A stretch of DNA of 40,099 bases from an uncultured Eubacteriales bacterium. Lineage in GTDB: Bacteria > Bacillota > Clostridia > Christensenellales > Aristaeellaceae. Numbering within the stretch: position 1 is the first letter of the stretch; each line of letters opens with the position of its first letter. Both the position numbers and the translations under genes were made by a program. Below the pieces are notes generated by a model. That model did no database searches and was not told the origin of the DNA. It saw only the letters and a list, made by a program, of their open reading frames with translations. The DNA lies in the NCBI GenBank assembly GCA_902760595.1, contig CACWHI010000030.1:1-40099 (forward strand). Reading direction: 5' to 3'. This document shows, piece after piece, positions 25,007 to 34,010 of this stretch.

Positions 25007-26311
25007 TTAACTCCAGTCATATTGATAATACTCGTTGATATACGGATCTTTGTTGAACCAATCCATTGCGTTAAAGTCCGTATTGCCCGTATAATCACAG
25101 TCTCTTGCAAGATTTAATACAGCCTCCTGAAGCGCCTCTTTCTTCTTCTCGGCTTTGATCGTCGCGCTCTTCTCACGCTTGTCATCAACTTCCGAGAACG
25201 CGCTGATTGCTTCTTCGCAGCGCTTTTTTGCTGTCGTCAGCCATTCACCGCCATAACCATGCTGGCTCGCCCAAGACACAACCTCATCGCACACGCGAAT
25301 CGTTTTTACAATGTCAAAGCCATGTTTGTACAGATAATTTGCGTAGCCTCTGGAATTCAGCGACAGCCTAGGCACTTCCACATTATATACTTCTTTGATT
25401 GTGTGCTGGCGTTTTTTCTGATCCATAAAGTTCAGATTGTAATGCATCATTGACAGTTCCAGTTCGCCATCCATCACATAATTATTGATGCTGCTATAAT
25501 CGAATCCATCAATAATCGGCAGCATTTCCAATATATCTGCAACGGTCATATCAGAAAAGAAGTCCTGATCAAAGCATTCCACAATCACATCAAGGATATC
25601 ATACGCGTAATCTGTATTCTTTTTTATTTTTTCAAACAATGCGGTTATGATCTGGCGCTGCCGCTCAGTCCGTCCTATGTCGTTGTTGTTGGTGTTCGCA
25701 CTTTTCCGAAGTTTTGCGTAGTCTTTGATTCCCTCTCCATCCAAATGTTGCAGCCCTTTTTTGTATTTTTTTTCACTGCCAACATGAAAGCCCGTTTTTA
25801 CATCGATGTCTAAGCCGCCTATGGCGTCTCCTGTCTTCACAACCAGGTCCGGAGTAACCAGCACATAGTGGTCTGGCTTGATTCCTCCCATCAGGTAAGC
25901 TACAGTCTCGCAGGCCCTTTCCAGACCCTCCCTGATGCTGCTACTGCAATTAAACGCGCCGTTGATTCTGTATAATCCTTTTATTCCAGGCACATATGTC
26001 AGGGTATCCCGGGGAAATGATATCAGACTGATCCGTTTATCAGTCATGTCAACAGCTATAAGAATCACAGAATCCGTGTGGCAGTTTCTAAGGTCTTTTT
26101 TCTTTAATCCCCCGCTCATTCCCTCTCCATTGTCTGCCGCCAAAAACAGGATATTCATGAATTCATGCTCTGTCCGGGGTTCTTCCGGCACAGTGGGCGG
26201 TTCGAGGATATAGGCTGTCCTCTGCTGGACCTCTTCAGCCGCTGACAGGCTCTGCACAGCGCCTGATACCAGACAGCAAGCAATTAAGAGCGACGCTAAA
26301 AACCTTTTCAT
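25007..26311 (-). CDS. LCP-family wall-polymer ligase, copy 2
   Basis: The 434-residue protein has a signal peptide (MKRFLASLLIACCLVSG, likely cut after SLSA) and the same LCP motifs as its neighbour: MNILFLAADNG, NCHTDSVILIAVDMTDKR, ISLISFPRDTLTYVPG, DYAKLRKSANTNNNDIGR. It likely attaches the polysaccharide made by this cluster to the wall. The start at 26311 is chosen because AAGGTGGAAG directly precedes it and a signal peptide begins there; the open frame continues upstream to 26470 across the promoter but is not credible. It is the first gene of the long minus-strand cluster. Confidence 0.9.
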   Translation of the reverse strand: MKRFLASLLIACCLVSGAVQSLSAAEEVQQRTAYILEPPTVPEEPRTEHEFMNILFLAADNGEGMSGGLKKKDLRNCHTDSVILIAVDMTDKRISLISFPRDTLTYVPGIKGLYRINGAFNCSSSIREGLERACETVAYLMGGIKPDHYVLVTPDLVVKTGDAIGGLDIDVKTGFHVGSEKKYKKGLQHLDGEGIKDYAKLRKSANTNNNDIGRTERQRQIITALFEKIKKNTDYAYDILDVIVECFDQDFFSDMTVADILEMLPIIDGFDYSSINNYVMDGELELSMMHYNLNFMDQKKRQHTIKEVYNVEVPRLSLNSRGYANYLYKHGFDIVKTIRVCDEVVSWASQHGYGGEWLTTAKKRCEEAISAFSEVDDKREKSATIKAEKKKEALQEAVLNLARDCDYTGNTDFNAMDWFNKDPYINEYYQYDWS

Positions 26312-26430
26312 TTCTTCCACCTTAATGAATGATTCTTCTTGATCACTGACGGCCTGAGAATCCTTTGACCTTTCGTGTCCGGTGATCTGTATCGAGGGAA
26401 AACAGAACAAGGGGCATAATACCCCATTCG

Positions 26431-26459
26431 ATTTTATCATAGAAACACAAAAAAGTCTA
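26431..26459 (-). promoter_or_regulatory. Promoter of the polysaccharide cluster
   Basis: Read on the minus strand, TAGACT (26459-26454) and TAAAAT (26436-26431) are 17 bases apart, about 120 bases before the LCP copy 2 start. The -35 box matches consensus at four of six positions. No other promoter of similar quality was found within the 17-kb cluster. Confidence 0.6.
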
Positions 26460-26491
26460 CGCCGTATCATATATTCTTGATCCAGCCCAAT

Positions 26492-26530
26492 AAAAAACCC
26501 GGCAATCCCCCTTGCGGCGGGACTGCCGGC
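26492..26530 (-). terminator. Terminator after the esterase gene
   Basis: On the minus strand a GC-rich stem (CCGGCAGTCCC with GGGGATTGCCGG, slightly imperfect) is followed by TTTTTT. It lies about 15-50 bases past the esterase stop codon and upstream of the polysaccharide promoter. Confidence 0.8.
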
Positions 26531-26543
26531 CGGTAAAATGCTC

Positions 26544-27644
<1,101 letters not shown>

Positions 27645-28538
27645 TCAGTTTTCTTTAGCTTCACGCGGGCGGAGCTGCATCTGCACGATGCCCGCGACAA
27701 ACAGGACGGTGCCGGCGATGATCCAGACGCTGACCGGCTCATGGAAGAAAAGGATGCCCCAGGCCAGCGCGAAGAAGACCGTGGTGCTCTGCAGCAGCGC
27801 GACCATCTGCAGCGGCACCAGCGAGACGGCTTTCGCGTTCAGGTAGAAGCCGATGCCGGTTACGAAGCCGAACCAGAGGATGGCCAGCACACAGGGCAGG
27901 TCCGGCGCGGCGACAGGCCGGGCATCTCCCCGGAACAGGGTGATGGCCGCCGCCAGGAGCGCGGCCAGGGAGAACATGCACAGATTGCTGTCCAGCACGT
28001 CGAAATCCTCCGCGACCTTCTTCTGCGCGAAGATGAAGAAGCCGGCGCACGCCCCTGAAAAGACGTACAGCAGGGTGAGCGTCAGGTTGCCCTCCAGCAG
28101 CGCCGCCAGCGGCAGCCCGTTCCAGGAGATCAGCAGGATGCCGAACACGCAGCACAGGATGCCGGCCCACTTGAGCGGCGTCATCTCCTCCCGCAGCACG
28201 GCCACGCTGAGCGCCGTCAGCACCAGCATCTGCGCGGGCTGGGTCAGGATGTTGCCGTAGGAAACGCCGACCGACAGGGCGGTATTCTCCGCCGTATACG
28301 CCAGCAGCTTGGCAGCCGCGCCGAAGGCCAGCCACTTCCAGCGCGCTTTCAGGGCCGCGCCGAGCCCCGGGCGAAAGCGCCTCCGGGTCACGGCCTTCAG
28401 CAGGAGCAGCCACAGCACCCCGACGAAGAAGCGCATGAAGGTGATCATGGACGGGGCGAAGAAGGGCCTGATCAGCTTTACGCAGGTGCCTCCGAAGCTG
28501 AAAAACAGGGCGACCAGCAGCAGGTAAGCATAACCCAT
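27645..28538 (-). CDS. EamA/DMT-superfamily transporter
   Basis: The 297-residue protein has ten predicted membrane helices in two five-helix halves, the layout of the drug/metabolite transporter family. The first half starts YAYLLLVALFFSFGGTCVKL and ends near GILLISWNG; the second begins after LEGNLTLTLLYVFSGACAG. Substrates in the family range from amino acids to nucleotides and sugars and cannot be told from sequence. It is the first gene of a two-gene unit with the esterase, with a good promoter at 28599-28627. Confidence 0.88.
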   Translation of the reverse strand: MGYAYLLLVALFFSFGGTCVKLIRPFFAPSMITFMRFFVGVLWLLLLKAVTRRRFRPGLGAALKARWKWLAFGAAAKLLAYTAENTALSVGVSYGNILTQPAQMLVLTALSVAVLREEMTPLKWAGILCCVFGILLISWNGLPLAALLEGNLTLTLLYVFSGACAGFFIFAQKKVAEDFDVLDSNLCMFSLAALLAAAITLFRGDARPVAAPDLPCVLAILWFGFVTGIGFYLNAKAVSLVPLQMVALLQSTTVFFALAWGILFFHEPVSVWIIAGTVLFVAGIVQMQLRPREAKEN

Positions 28539-28598
28539 GGACAGGCATCCTCCGTCGTCACGCCGTCCGCTTGCGGATACGGATCGGTGATTCGTCTC

Positions 28599-28627
28599 AT
28601 TTTACTATACCCCGGCACGGATTTCAA
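28599..28627 (-). promoter_or_regulatory. Promoter of the EamA-esterase unit
   Basis: On the minus strand TTGAAA (28627-28622) and TAAAAT (28604-28599) are 17 bases apart, about 60 bases before the transporter start. Confidence 0.75.
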
Positions 28628-28657
28628 CGCAAAACCGGCATTTCGCAAGCATTGAGG

Positions 28658-28704
28658 AAAAACGGCGGGGCTGCCGCACATCGCTTTGCGGCAGCCCCGT
28701 TTTT
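28658..28704. terminator. Bidirectional terminator after livF
   Basis: A perfect 12-base stem (28666-28677 with 28688-28699, GGGGCTGCCGC) has five T on the plus-strand side (28700-28704) and five A on the other side (28658-28662), which read as T on the minus strand. It lies 20-70 bases after the livF stop and should end the liv transcript. Confidence 0.85.
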
Positions 28705-28725
28705 CGTGAGCGCGACAATCGGCGC

Positions 28726-29442
28726 CTATCCTTTTTTGCTCTTGCCCAGGTAAGCCTCCTTGACCTGCGGGTTGTCCAGCAGCTCGCGGCCGGTGCCGTG
28801 CATGGTGATGGAGCCGGTCTCCAGCACGTAGGCGGAATCGGCGATGCGCAGCGCGGCGTTGGCGTTCTGCTCCACCAGCAGGATGGTGATGTTCTCCTCG
28901 TGCAAAGTCTCGATGATCTTGAAGATATCGCGGATGACCAGCGGCGCGAGGCCCAGCGAGGGCTCGTCCATCATCAGCAGCTTGGGCCGCATCATCATGG
29001 CGCGGCCCACGGCCAGCATCTGCTGCTCGCCGCCGGACAGCGTGCCCGCCAGCTGCCAGGAGCGCTCCTTCAGGCGCGGGAAGAGCTGGTACACATGGTC
29101 GATGTCGGGCGTCAGGTCGTCCTTGCGCAGGTACGCGCCAATCTTCAGGTTTTCCAGTACCGTCAGGTTCGGGAACACGCGGCGCCCCTCCGGCACCATG
29201 CCGATGCCCTCGGACACGATCTTCTGCGGGGACTGGCCGCTGATGACCTGGCCGTCGTAGGTGATGACGCCGTCCTTCAGCGGCACCAGGCCGGAGATGG
29301 CGCGCAGCGTGGTTGATTTGCCCGCGCCGTTGGCGCCGATCAGGGTCACGATCTCGCCCTTGTTGACCTCCAGCGAGATGCCCTTGATGGCCTCGATGCC
29401 GCCGTAGCTGACCTTCAGATCCTTGATATACAGCAGGCTCAT
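28726..29442 (-). CDS. livF: Branched-chain amino acid ABC transporter ATPase LivF
   Basis: The 238-residue ATPase has Walker A GANGAGKSTTLRA, signature LSGGEQQMLAVGRAMMM, and Walker B LLMMDEPSLGLAP, followed by LLVEQNANAALRIAD, all typical of LivF. With LivG it powers uptake of leucine, isoleucine or valine, or related amides, through LivHM. It starts in an ATGA overlap with livG and is the last gene of the liv unit, ending at a strong terminator. Confidence 0.95.
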   Translation of the reverse strand: MSLLYIKDLKVSYGGIEAIKGISLEVNKGEIVTLIGANGAGKSTTLRAISGLVPLKDGVITYDGQVISGQSPQKIVSEGIGMVPEGRRVFPNLTVLENLKIGAYLRKDDLTPDIDHVYQLFPRLKERSWQLAGTLSGGEQQMLAVGRAMMMRPKLLMMDEPSLGLAPLVIRDIFKIIETLHEENITILLVEQNANAALRIADSAYVLETGSITMHGTGRELLDNPQVKEAYLGKSKKG

Positions 29443-30281
29443 TCGTCATTCCCTCCCAGATAGGCGTCGATGACCGCCTGGTTGTTCTGGATCTCCGCGG
29501 GTGTGCCCTCGGCGATCTGCTTGCCGAACTCGATCACGTAGATGCGGTCAGAAATGCCCATGACCAGGTCCATATGGTGCTCGATGACGAACACGGTCAG
29601 GTTGAAATCCTTCTTGATCTGCTGGATGAACGCGCCCAGCTCCAGCGTTTCCTGTGGGTTCATGCCCGCGGCGGGCTCGTCCAGCAAGAGCAGGGAGGGC
29701 TCCGTAGCCAGGGCACGGGCGATCTCCAGCCGGCGCTGCATGCCGTAGGGCAGGCTCGTGGCCTTTTCGCCGGCCATGTCCTTGAGGCCCACGATATCCA
29801 GCAGCTCCATGGCGCGCTCGCGGTTGCGCTTCTCCTCCTGCCAGTTCAGGCGGAACATGGCGGTGAAGATGTTGCTCTTCCGGCGCAGGTGAGTGGCGAT
29901 CAGCACGTTTTCAAAGGCGGTCTGGCTCTTGAAGAGGCGGATGTTCTGGAAGGTGCGCGCGATGCCCAGGCGCGTGATATGGTCCGGCGTCATGGTGACG
30001 TGCATCCCGGCAAACTTCTCCGGGTCACTGCCCGCGTACATGCGCTTCATCTTGCCCGCGGGGTGGCTGGCGGCGATCACCTTGTCGTTGAAGTAGACCG
30101 CGCCGTTGGTGGGCTCGTATACGCCCGTGATGCAGTTGAAGGCGGTGGTCTTGCCCGCGCCGTTGGGGCCGATCAGGGCCACGATCTCGCCCTCGTCGAT
30201 GCGCATGGACAGATCGTTGATGGCGACCACGCCGCCGAACTGCATGGTGATATTTTCCAGACGCAGCACGTTCCTGCTCAT
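29439..30281 (-). CDS. livG: Branched-chain amino acid ABC transporter ATPase LivG
   Basis: The 280-residue ATPase has Walker A GPNGAGKTTAFNCI, signature SLPYGMQRRLEIARAL, and Walker B LLLLDEPAAGMNP, then FVIEHHMDLVMG. LivG proteins are usually about 255 residues; the extra length is an insertion around residues 75-100 (ASHPAGKMKRMYAGSDPEKF) before the ITRLGIARTFQNIRLF block. The ATG at 30281 overlaps the livM stop as ATGA and has GGAGGGG 5 bases upstream. The frame continues open beyond 30281, but that part is out of register with livM and not coding. Confidence 0.95.
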   Translation of the reverse strand: MSRNVLRLENITMQFGGVVAINDLSMRIDEGEIVALIGPNGAGKTTAFNCITGVYEPTNGAVYFNDKVIAASHPAGKMKRMYAGSDPEKFAGMHVTMTPDHITRLGIARTFQNIRLFKSQTAFENVLIATHLRRKSNIFTAMFRLNWQEEKRNRERAMELLDIVGLKDMAGEKATSLPYGMQRRLEIARALATEPSLLLLDEPAAGMNPQETLELGAFIQQIKKDFNLTVFVIEHHMDLVMGISDRIYVIEFGKQIAEGTPAEIQNNQAVIDAYLGGNDE

Positions 30282-31360
30282 TTCAGCCCCTCCTTCCCCT
30301 TCTTTTTCTTCGGCAGGCGCAGGTTCCACAGCTCCCTGTCGCCCATGATGCCGCGGCGGAAGAACAGCACGACCACCATGATGACGATGGAGAAGACGAC
30401 CATGCGGAAGCCGGAGCGCAGCAGCGGCACCTGGAAGCTGCCGATAAACTGCTCGTTGTCCAGGAAGCGCAGCCACCACTCGCTGCACGCGATGTACAGG
30501 AAGGAGGCGATCACGCTGCCGCTGACGGAGCCCATGCCGCCGATGACCACCATCAGCAGGATATCGTAGGTCATGGCGGACTTGAAGGAGTTGGCCTGCA
30601 CCGTACCCTGGAACATGGCCAGCAGCGCGCCGCCGATGCCGGCGAAGAAGCAGCTGATGACGAAGGCCAGCTCCTTGTGGTGGAACAGGTTGATGCCCAT
30701 GGCCTCCGCCGCCACCTCGTCGTCGCGGATGGCCTTGAAGGCGCGGCCGTAGGTGGAGTTGATGATCAGCAGGATCAGCCCGATGCACACCCCCGATACG
30801 ATGAACGGGAACAGCACCGTGGAGCCGAGGATCTTCGTGCTGCTGAACGTGGGATAGGTCTTCAGCAGGTTGGAGCCGTTAGTGACCGGCCCCAGGCTGT
30901 CCCACTGGACCACGGCGCGGATGATCTCCGCGAAGCCCAGGGTGGCGATAGCCAGGTAGTCGCTCTTGAGGCGCAGCACCGGCAGGCCGACCAGCGCGGC
31001 CAGGCCCGCGGCGACGAGCCCCGCCAGGATCAGCGCCACCAGCAGCGGCAGCTCGAACTGGATGATGCCGCCGTTGTAGTACTGGTACACGGCCGCGTGG
31101 CGCTTGAGCGGGATGGTGAATACCGCGTACACGTACGCGCCCACCAGCATGAAGCCCGCCTGGCCCAGGGAAAACAGGCCGGTAAAGCCGTTCAGCAGGT
31201 TCATGGATACGGCGATCAGCGCGTAGACCGCGCCCTTCTTGAGCACCGTGACCAGCATGGAGTTGGTGCCCGCGCTCTTTTCGGCGAACCACGCGCCCAC
31301 ATAGATCAGCAGGACCGCCGCGAGGCAGACGATCAGCCGGGTTTTCGACATCTTTTTCAT
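30278..31360 (-). CDS. livM: Branched-chain amino acid ABC permease LivM
   Basis: The 360-residue permease has about ten membrane helices and the conserved blocks LLNGFTGLFSLGQAGFMLVG, LRLKSDYLAIATLGFAEIIR, and SFFAGIGGALLA-like CFFAGIGGALLAMF, with the permease coupling region FKAIRDDEVAAEAMGIN. It pairs with LivH to form the membrane channel. ATG 31360 has GAGGTG upstream; the GTG at 31369 just after the livH stop and the ATG at 31351 are alternatives. Confidence 0.93.
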   Translation of the reverse strand: MKKMSKTRLIVCLAAVLLIYVGAWFAEKSAGTNSMLVTVLKKGAVYALIAVSMNLLNGFTGLFSLGQAGFMLVGAYVYAVFTIPLKRHAAVYQYYNGGIIQFELPLLVALILAGLVAAGLAALVGLPVLRLKSDYLAIATLGFAEIIRAVVQWDSLGPVTNGSNLLKTYPTFSSTKILGSTVLFPFIVSGVCIGLILLIINSTYGRAFKAIRDDEVAAEAMGINLFHHKELAFVISCFFAGIGGALLAMFQGTVQANSFKSAMTYDILLMVVIGGMGSVSGSVIASFLYIACSEWWLRFLDNEQFIGSFQVPLLRSGFRMVVFSIVIMVVVLFFRRGIMGDRELWNLRLPKKKKGKEGLK

Positions 31361-31370
31361 TCCGCCCACC

Positions 31371-32249
31371 TCACACTTTCTCGGCGGTCTTTTCGCCGAA
31401 CAGTCCCGTGGGCCTGAACAGCAGCACCACGATGAGCAGCGCGAAGGTGAACGCGTCGGAGAAGGCCGTATAGCCCGCCGCGCGGATCAGGTTTTCCGCG
31501 ATGCCGATGATGAACGCGCCGATGACCGCGCCGGGAATGGAGCCGATGCCGCCGAACACCGCCGCCACGAAGGCCTTGAGGCCCGGCATCGCGCCGACCG
31601 TGGGCGTGACCGTGGAATAGTTGGTGAAGAACAGCATGGAGCCGACCGCCGCCAGCGCCGAGCCGATGATGAAGGTCACCGAAATGACGGAGTTGATGCG
31701 GATGCCCATCAGCTGGCTGATCTCAAAGTCGTGGGACACCGCGCGCATCGCCATGCCGATCTTGGTCTTCTGGATCAGCGTGACCAGCGCGATAACCAGC
31801 AGGATGGTCAGGATCGGGGTCACGATGGTGACGATCTTGGTGGAGGCGGAGCCGATCTGCACGGTGTCGCCCAGCCACGGCAGCACGGGATACTGCTTGG
31901 CCAGGCCGCCGGTGACGTACCACATCAGGTTCTGCATCAGGTAGGACGCGCCGATGGCGGAGATCATGACGGACATGCGCGGCGCGGTGCGCAGGGGCTT
32001 GTAGGCCACGCGCTCCACCGTGAAGCCCAGGATGACCGTCAGGATGATCACCAGGGGGATCGACACGCTCATGGGCAGGGAGGCCGTCAGGTACACCATA
32101 AAGAAGCCCGCCGCCGTAAAAATGTCGCCGTGGGCGAAGTTGATCAGGCGCAGGATGCCGTAGACCATCGTATAGCCCACCGCGATCAGCGCGTACTGCC
32201 CGCCCACGGATATGCCCGCCAGCAGGTAGGGAAGGATTCGGTCAAACAT
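31371..32249 (-). CDS. livH: Branched-chain amino acid ABC permease LivH
   Basis: The 292-residue permease has about eight membrane helices, with GGQYALIAVGYTMVYGILRL and INFAHGDIFTAAGFFMVYL near the N-terminus and MRAVSHDFEISQLMGI as the ATPase-coupling loop. The GLKAFVAAVFGGIGSIPGAV block is diagnostic of LivH. It follows livK by 299 bases that hold a hairpin and a long inverted repeat, so its expression is probably lower than that of livK. Confidence 0.94.
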   Translation of the reverse strand: MFDRILPYLLAGISVGGQYALIAVGYTMVYGILRLINFAHGDIFTAAGFFMVYLTASLPMSVSIPLVIILTVILGFTVERVAYKPLRTAPRMSVMISAIGASYLMQNLMWYVTGGLAKQYPVLPWLGDTVQIGSASTKIVTIVTPILTILLVIALVTLIQKTKIGMAMRAVSHDFEISQLMGIRINSVISVTFIIGSALAAVGSMLFFTNYSTVTPTVGAMPGLKAFVAAVFGGIGSIPGAVIGAFIIGIAENLIRAAGYTAFSDAFTFALLIVVLLFRPTGLFGEKTAEKV

Positions 32250-32274
32250 TCACAATCAGCCTTTCGATGCAACA

Positions 32275-32485
32275 ATGGGGAGGGAAGAGGGAGGAGAGAG
32301 AGGGCAGGAGGGAAAAAGTAGGATGTACAAGGTAGAAAGTAGGAGGTAGGAGGTAGGAAGTAAATAGTGTTACGCTGGTGGCGAATGATACGCGAAGAGC
32401 AGAGTAAAATTACCTCCTACTTCCTAATTCCTACTTTCTACCTTTCCTCTTCTCCCTTCAACCTTTATTTCTTCTTTCTCTCTCT
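32275..32485. repeat. Purine/pyrimidine inverted repeat built from GTAGGA-type units
   Basis: The plus strand is strongly purine-rich from about 32275 to 32363, then after a mixed 46-base centre strongly pyrimidine-rich from 32410 to about 32485. Arms 32331-32363 and 32410-32442 are inverted repeats matching at 29 of 33 positions. The left arm contains tandem GTAGGAG/GTAGGAA units. It lies between livK and livH, with no gene or clear promoter inside. Confidence 0.75.
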
Positions 32486-32492
32486 AAACAGA

Positions 32493-32528
32493 ACGGGGCT
32501 GCCGCGCGAATGATCCGCAGCAGCCCCA
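32493..32528 (-). terminator. Partial terminator or processing hairpin after livK
   Basis: On the minus strand GGGGCTGCTGCGG pairs with CCGCG-like/GGCAGCCCC to form a strong stem 20 bases past the livK stop, but only a broken T tract (GTTCTGTTT) follows. This suits partial read-through into livHMGF and raised livK mRNA levels. Confidence 0.6.
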
Positions 32529-32548
32529 GTCTGTCGGGGATAAGGGGA

Positions 32549-33751
32549 TTACAGGCCGCTGACGGTCTGGGTCTTCACGAAGTCGAAGGCGCCGGTCTCG
32601 GTATTGGCCTTCTTGACGTAAGCCATGTCCTTCTTGGCGTCGCCGATCTCGTCGAAGGAGATGGAGCCGGTGACGGCGTTCTCATAGACCAGGGCGGGCA
32701 GCGCTTCGGCGATCGCCTTGGCGTCAGTGGCGCCAGCGGCCTCGATGGCGGCCAGGGCCACGTTGTAGCCGTCGAAGCCCAGGGCGGACACGGCCGCGAC
32801 GATGTCGTTGCCGCCGTTGTTGGTCTTCTTGTCGGCGTTCGCGTTGCCGTTGTTGGTCTTCTTGTCGGCGTTCGCGTTCAGCCAGGCCTTGAAGCCGGTG
32901 ACGAACTCCGCCGCGGCCGCGGCGCCGTCGTTCTCGTCAAAGAACGTGGACACATACACGTTGATGTTCTTGCCCTTCGCGGCGTCCAGGATAACGGAGG
33001 ATTCCCAGGTATCGCCGGCCAGCAGCGGGAAGCTCACGTTCAGGGAGGCCGCCTGGTCGATGATCAGGGAAGCGTAGGTGGTGGCGCAGGGAGCGAACAC
33101 GCAGTCCGCGCCGGCGTTCACGGCGTTATTGATGTAAGCCGTGAAATCGCTGGTGCCCTCGGGGAAGGTTTCCGCGACGACCTCGCCGCCCAGCGCCTTG
33201 AAAGCGTCCGTGAAGAAGTGGCCCAGGCCATTGCCGTAGTCCTCGCCCAGCATGGTCAGCACGTACGCCTTCTTGGCGCCCAGGCTGTTGGCGAAGTTGG
33301 CCATGACGCTGCCCTGGAAGGGATCCAGGAAGCAGATGCGCCAGTAGTAATCGCACAGGGTGGTGACAGAGGGGTTGGTGCAGGAGAGGCCGATGGCCGG
33401 GATCTCCGCCGCGGCGAACACGTCGCCGCCCGCCATGGACGCGCCGGAGCCGTAGGAGCCCAGCACCACGGACACGCCGGAGCTGACCAGCTCCTGCGCC
33501 GCGGTGACGGCCTTGCTGGAGTCAGACTGGTTGTCCACGTTCACCAGCTCCACGGTGTATTCAACGCCGCCGACCGTTACAGAGGGCTTCAGGGAGTGCG
33601 CGTACTCGACGCCCAGCACTTCCTGCTTGCCGCCCGCGCCGTTATCGCCGGAGGAGGGCTCAAACACGCCGATCTTGATCACGTTGTCCGCCAGGGCGAA
33701 CGCGGGGACCATCAGCGCCAATGCCAAAACCAATGCGATCAGCTTTTTCAT
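32549..33751 (-). CDS. livK: Branched-chain amino acid ABC substrate-binding protein LivK
   Basis: The 400-residue binding protein opens with a signal peptide (MKKLIALVLALALMVPAFALA, cut before DNVIKIG). The type I periplasmic-binding fold follows: IKIGVFEPSSGDNGAGGKQE, VELVNVDNQSDSSKAVTAAQ, VVLGSYGSGASMAGGDV, YWRICFLDPFQGSVMANF, and GFDGYNVALAAIEAAG. There is no lipobox cysteine, unusual for a monoderm binding protein. Residues about 292-313 are an 11-residue unit (NANADKKTNNG) repeated in tandem. ATG 33751 has GGAGAT 7 bases upstream; in-frame codons up to 33886 are not needed. It is the first gene of the liv unit. Confidence 0.93.
   Translation of the reverse strand: MKKLIALVLALALMVPAFALADNVIKIGVFEPSSGDNGAGGKQEVLGVEYAHSLKPSVTVGGVEYTVELVNVDNQSDSSKAVTAAQELVSSGVSVVLGSYGSGASMAGGDVFAAAEIPAIGLSCTNPSVTTLCDYYWRICFLDPFQGSVMANFANSLGAKKAYVLTMLGEDYGNGLGHFFTDAFKALGGEVVAETFPEGTSDFTAYINNAVNAGADCVFAPCATTYASLIIDQAASLNVSFPLLAGDTWESSVILDAAKGKNINVYVSTFFDENDGAAAAAEFVTGFKAWLNANADKKTNNGNANADKKTNNGGNDIVAAVSALGFDGYNVALAAIEAAGATDAKAIAEALPALVYENAVTGSISFDEIGDAKKDMAYVKKANTETGAFDFVKTQTVSGL
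32814..32879 (-). repeat. 33-bp tandem duplication inside livK
   Basis: Two head-to-tail copies (32814-32846 and 32847-32879) match at 32 of 33 positions and keep the frame. They encode NANADKKTNNG twice, a polar asparagine/lysine-rich segment expected to be a surface loop. Confidence 0.9.
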
Positions 33752-33787
33752 AGTTGACATCTCCGTTTCATAAAATTTGTGGAACAG

Positions 33788-33802
33788 CGCGCGTGACGCG
33801 CG
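33788..33802 (-). promoter_or_regulatory. Hairpin in the livK 5' leader
   Basis: CGCGCG-TGA-CGCGCG forms a short perfect stem between the livK promoter and its ribosome site. It could be an operator or an mRNA-stabilising hairpin. Confidence 0.35.
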
Positions 33803-33824
33803 GGCCGCTCCGGATATGGGCTTC

Positions 33825-33853
33825 ATCATACTTTCTTTTCGCCATCGTATCAA
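33825..33853 (-). promoter_or_regulatory. livK promoter
   Basis: On the minus strand TTGATA (33853-33848) and TATGAT (33830-33825) are 17 bases apart, one mismatch from consensus in each box, about 75 bases before the livK start. Confidence 0.75.
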
Positions 33854-33924
33854 GCGCTTTGGGCGAAAAATGCAAAACTTGTACAAATCGCGTATAAAGT
33901 TTATGAAAGAACAAGTTTAATAGA

Positions 33925-33953
33925 TTGTCAATCCGTTATTTATTTGCTATAAT
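33925..33953 (+). promoter_or_regulatory. etf operon promoter
   Basis: TTGTCA (33925-33930) and a consensus TATAAT (33948-33953) are 17 bases apart, about 58 bases before etfB. Its -35 box lies about 70 bases from the divergent livK -35 box, so a regulator bound between them could act on both. Confidence 0.8.
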
Positions 33954-34010
33954 CTGTACATCCTCGGTATTTCATGGCCTGTTCCGGGTCAGGATGATAA
34001 GGAGCGACAA

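Noticed and set aside
26312-26470. Upstream extension of LCP copy 2
   Set aside because: It would cover the promoter and bury the signal peptide 53 residues inside the protein.
30282-30788. Upstream extension of livG to 30788
   Set aside because: The extension overlaps livM out of register and encodes low-complexity sequence; the ATGA overlap and GGAGGGG at 30281 decide the start.
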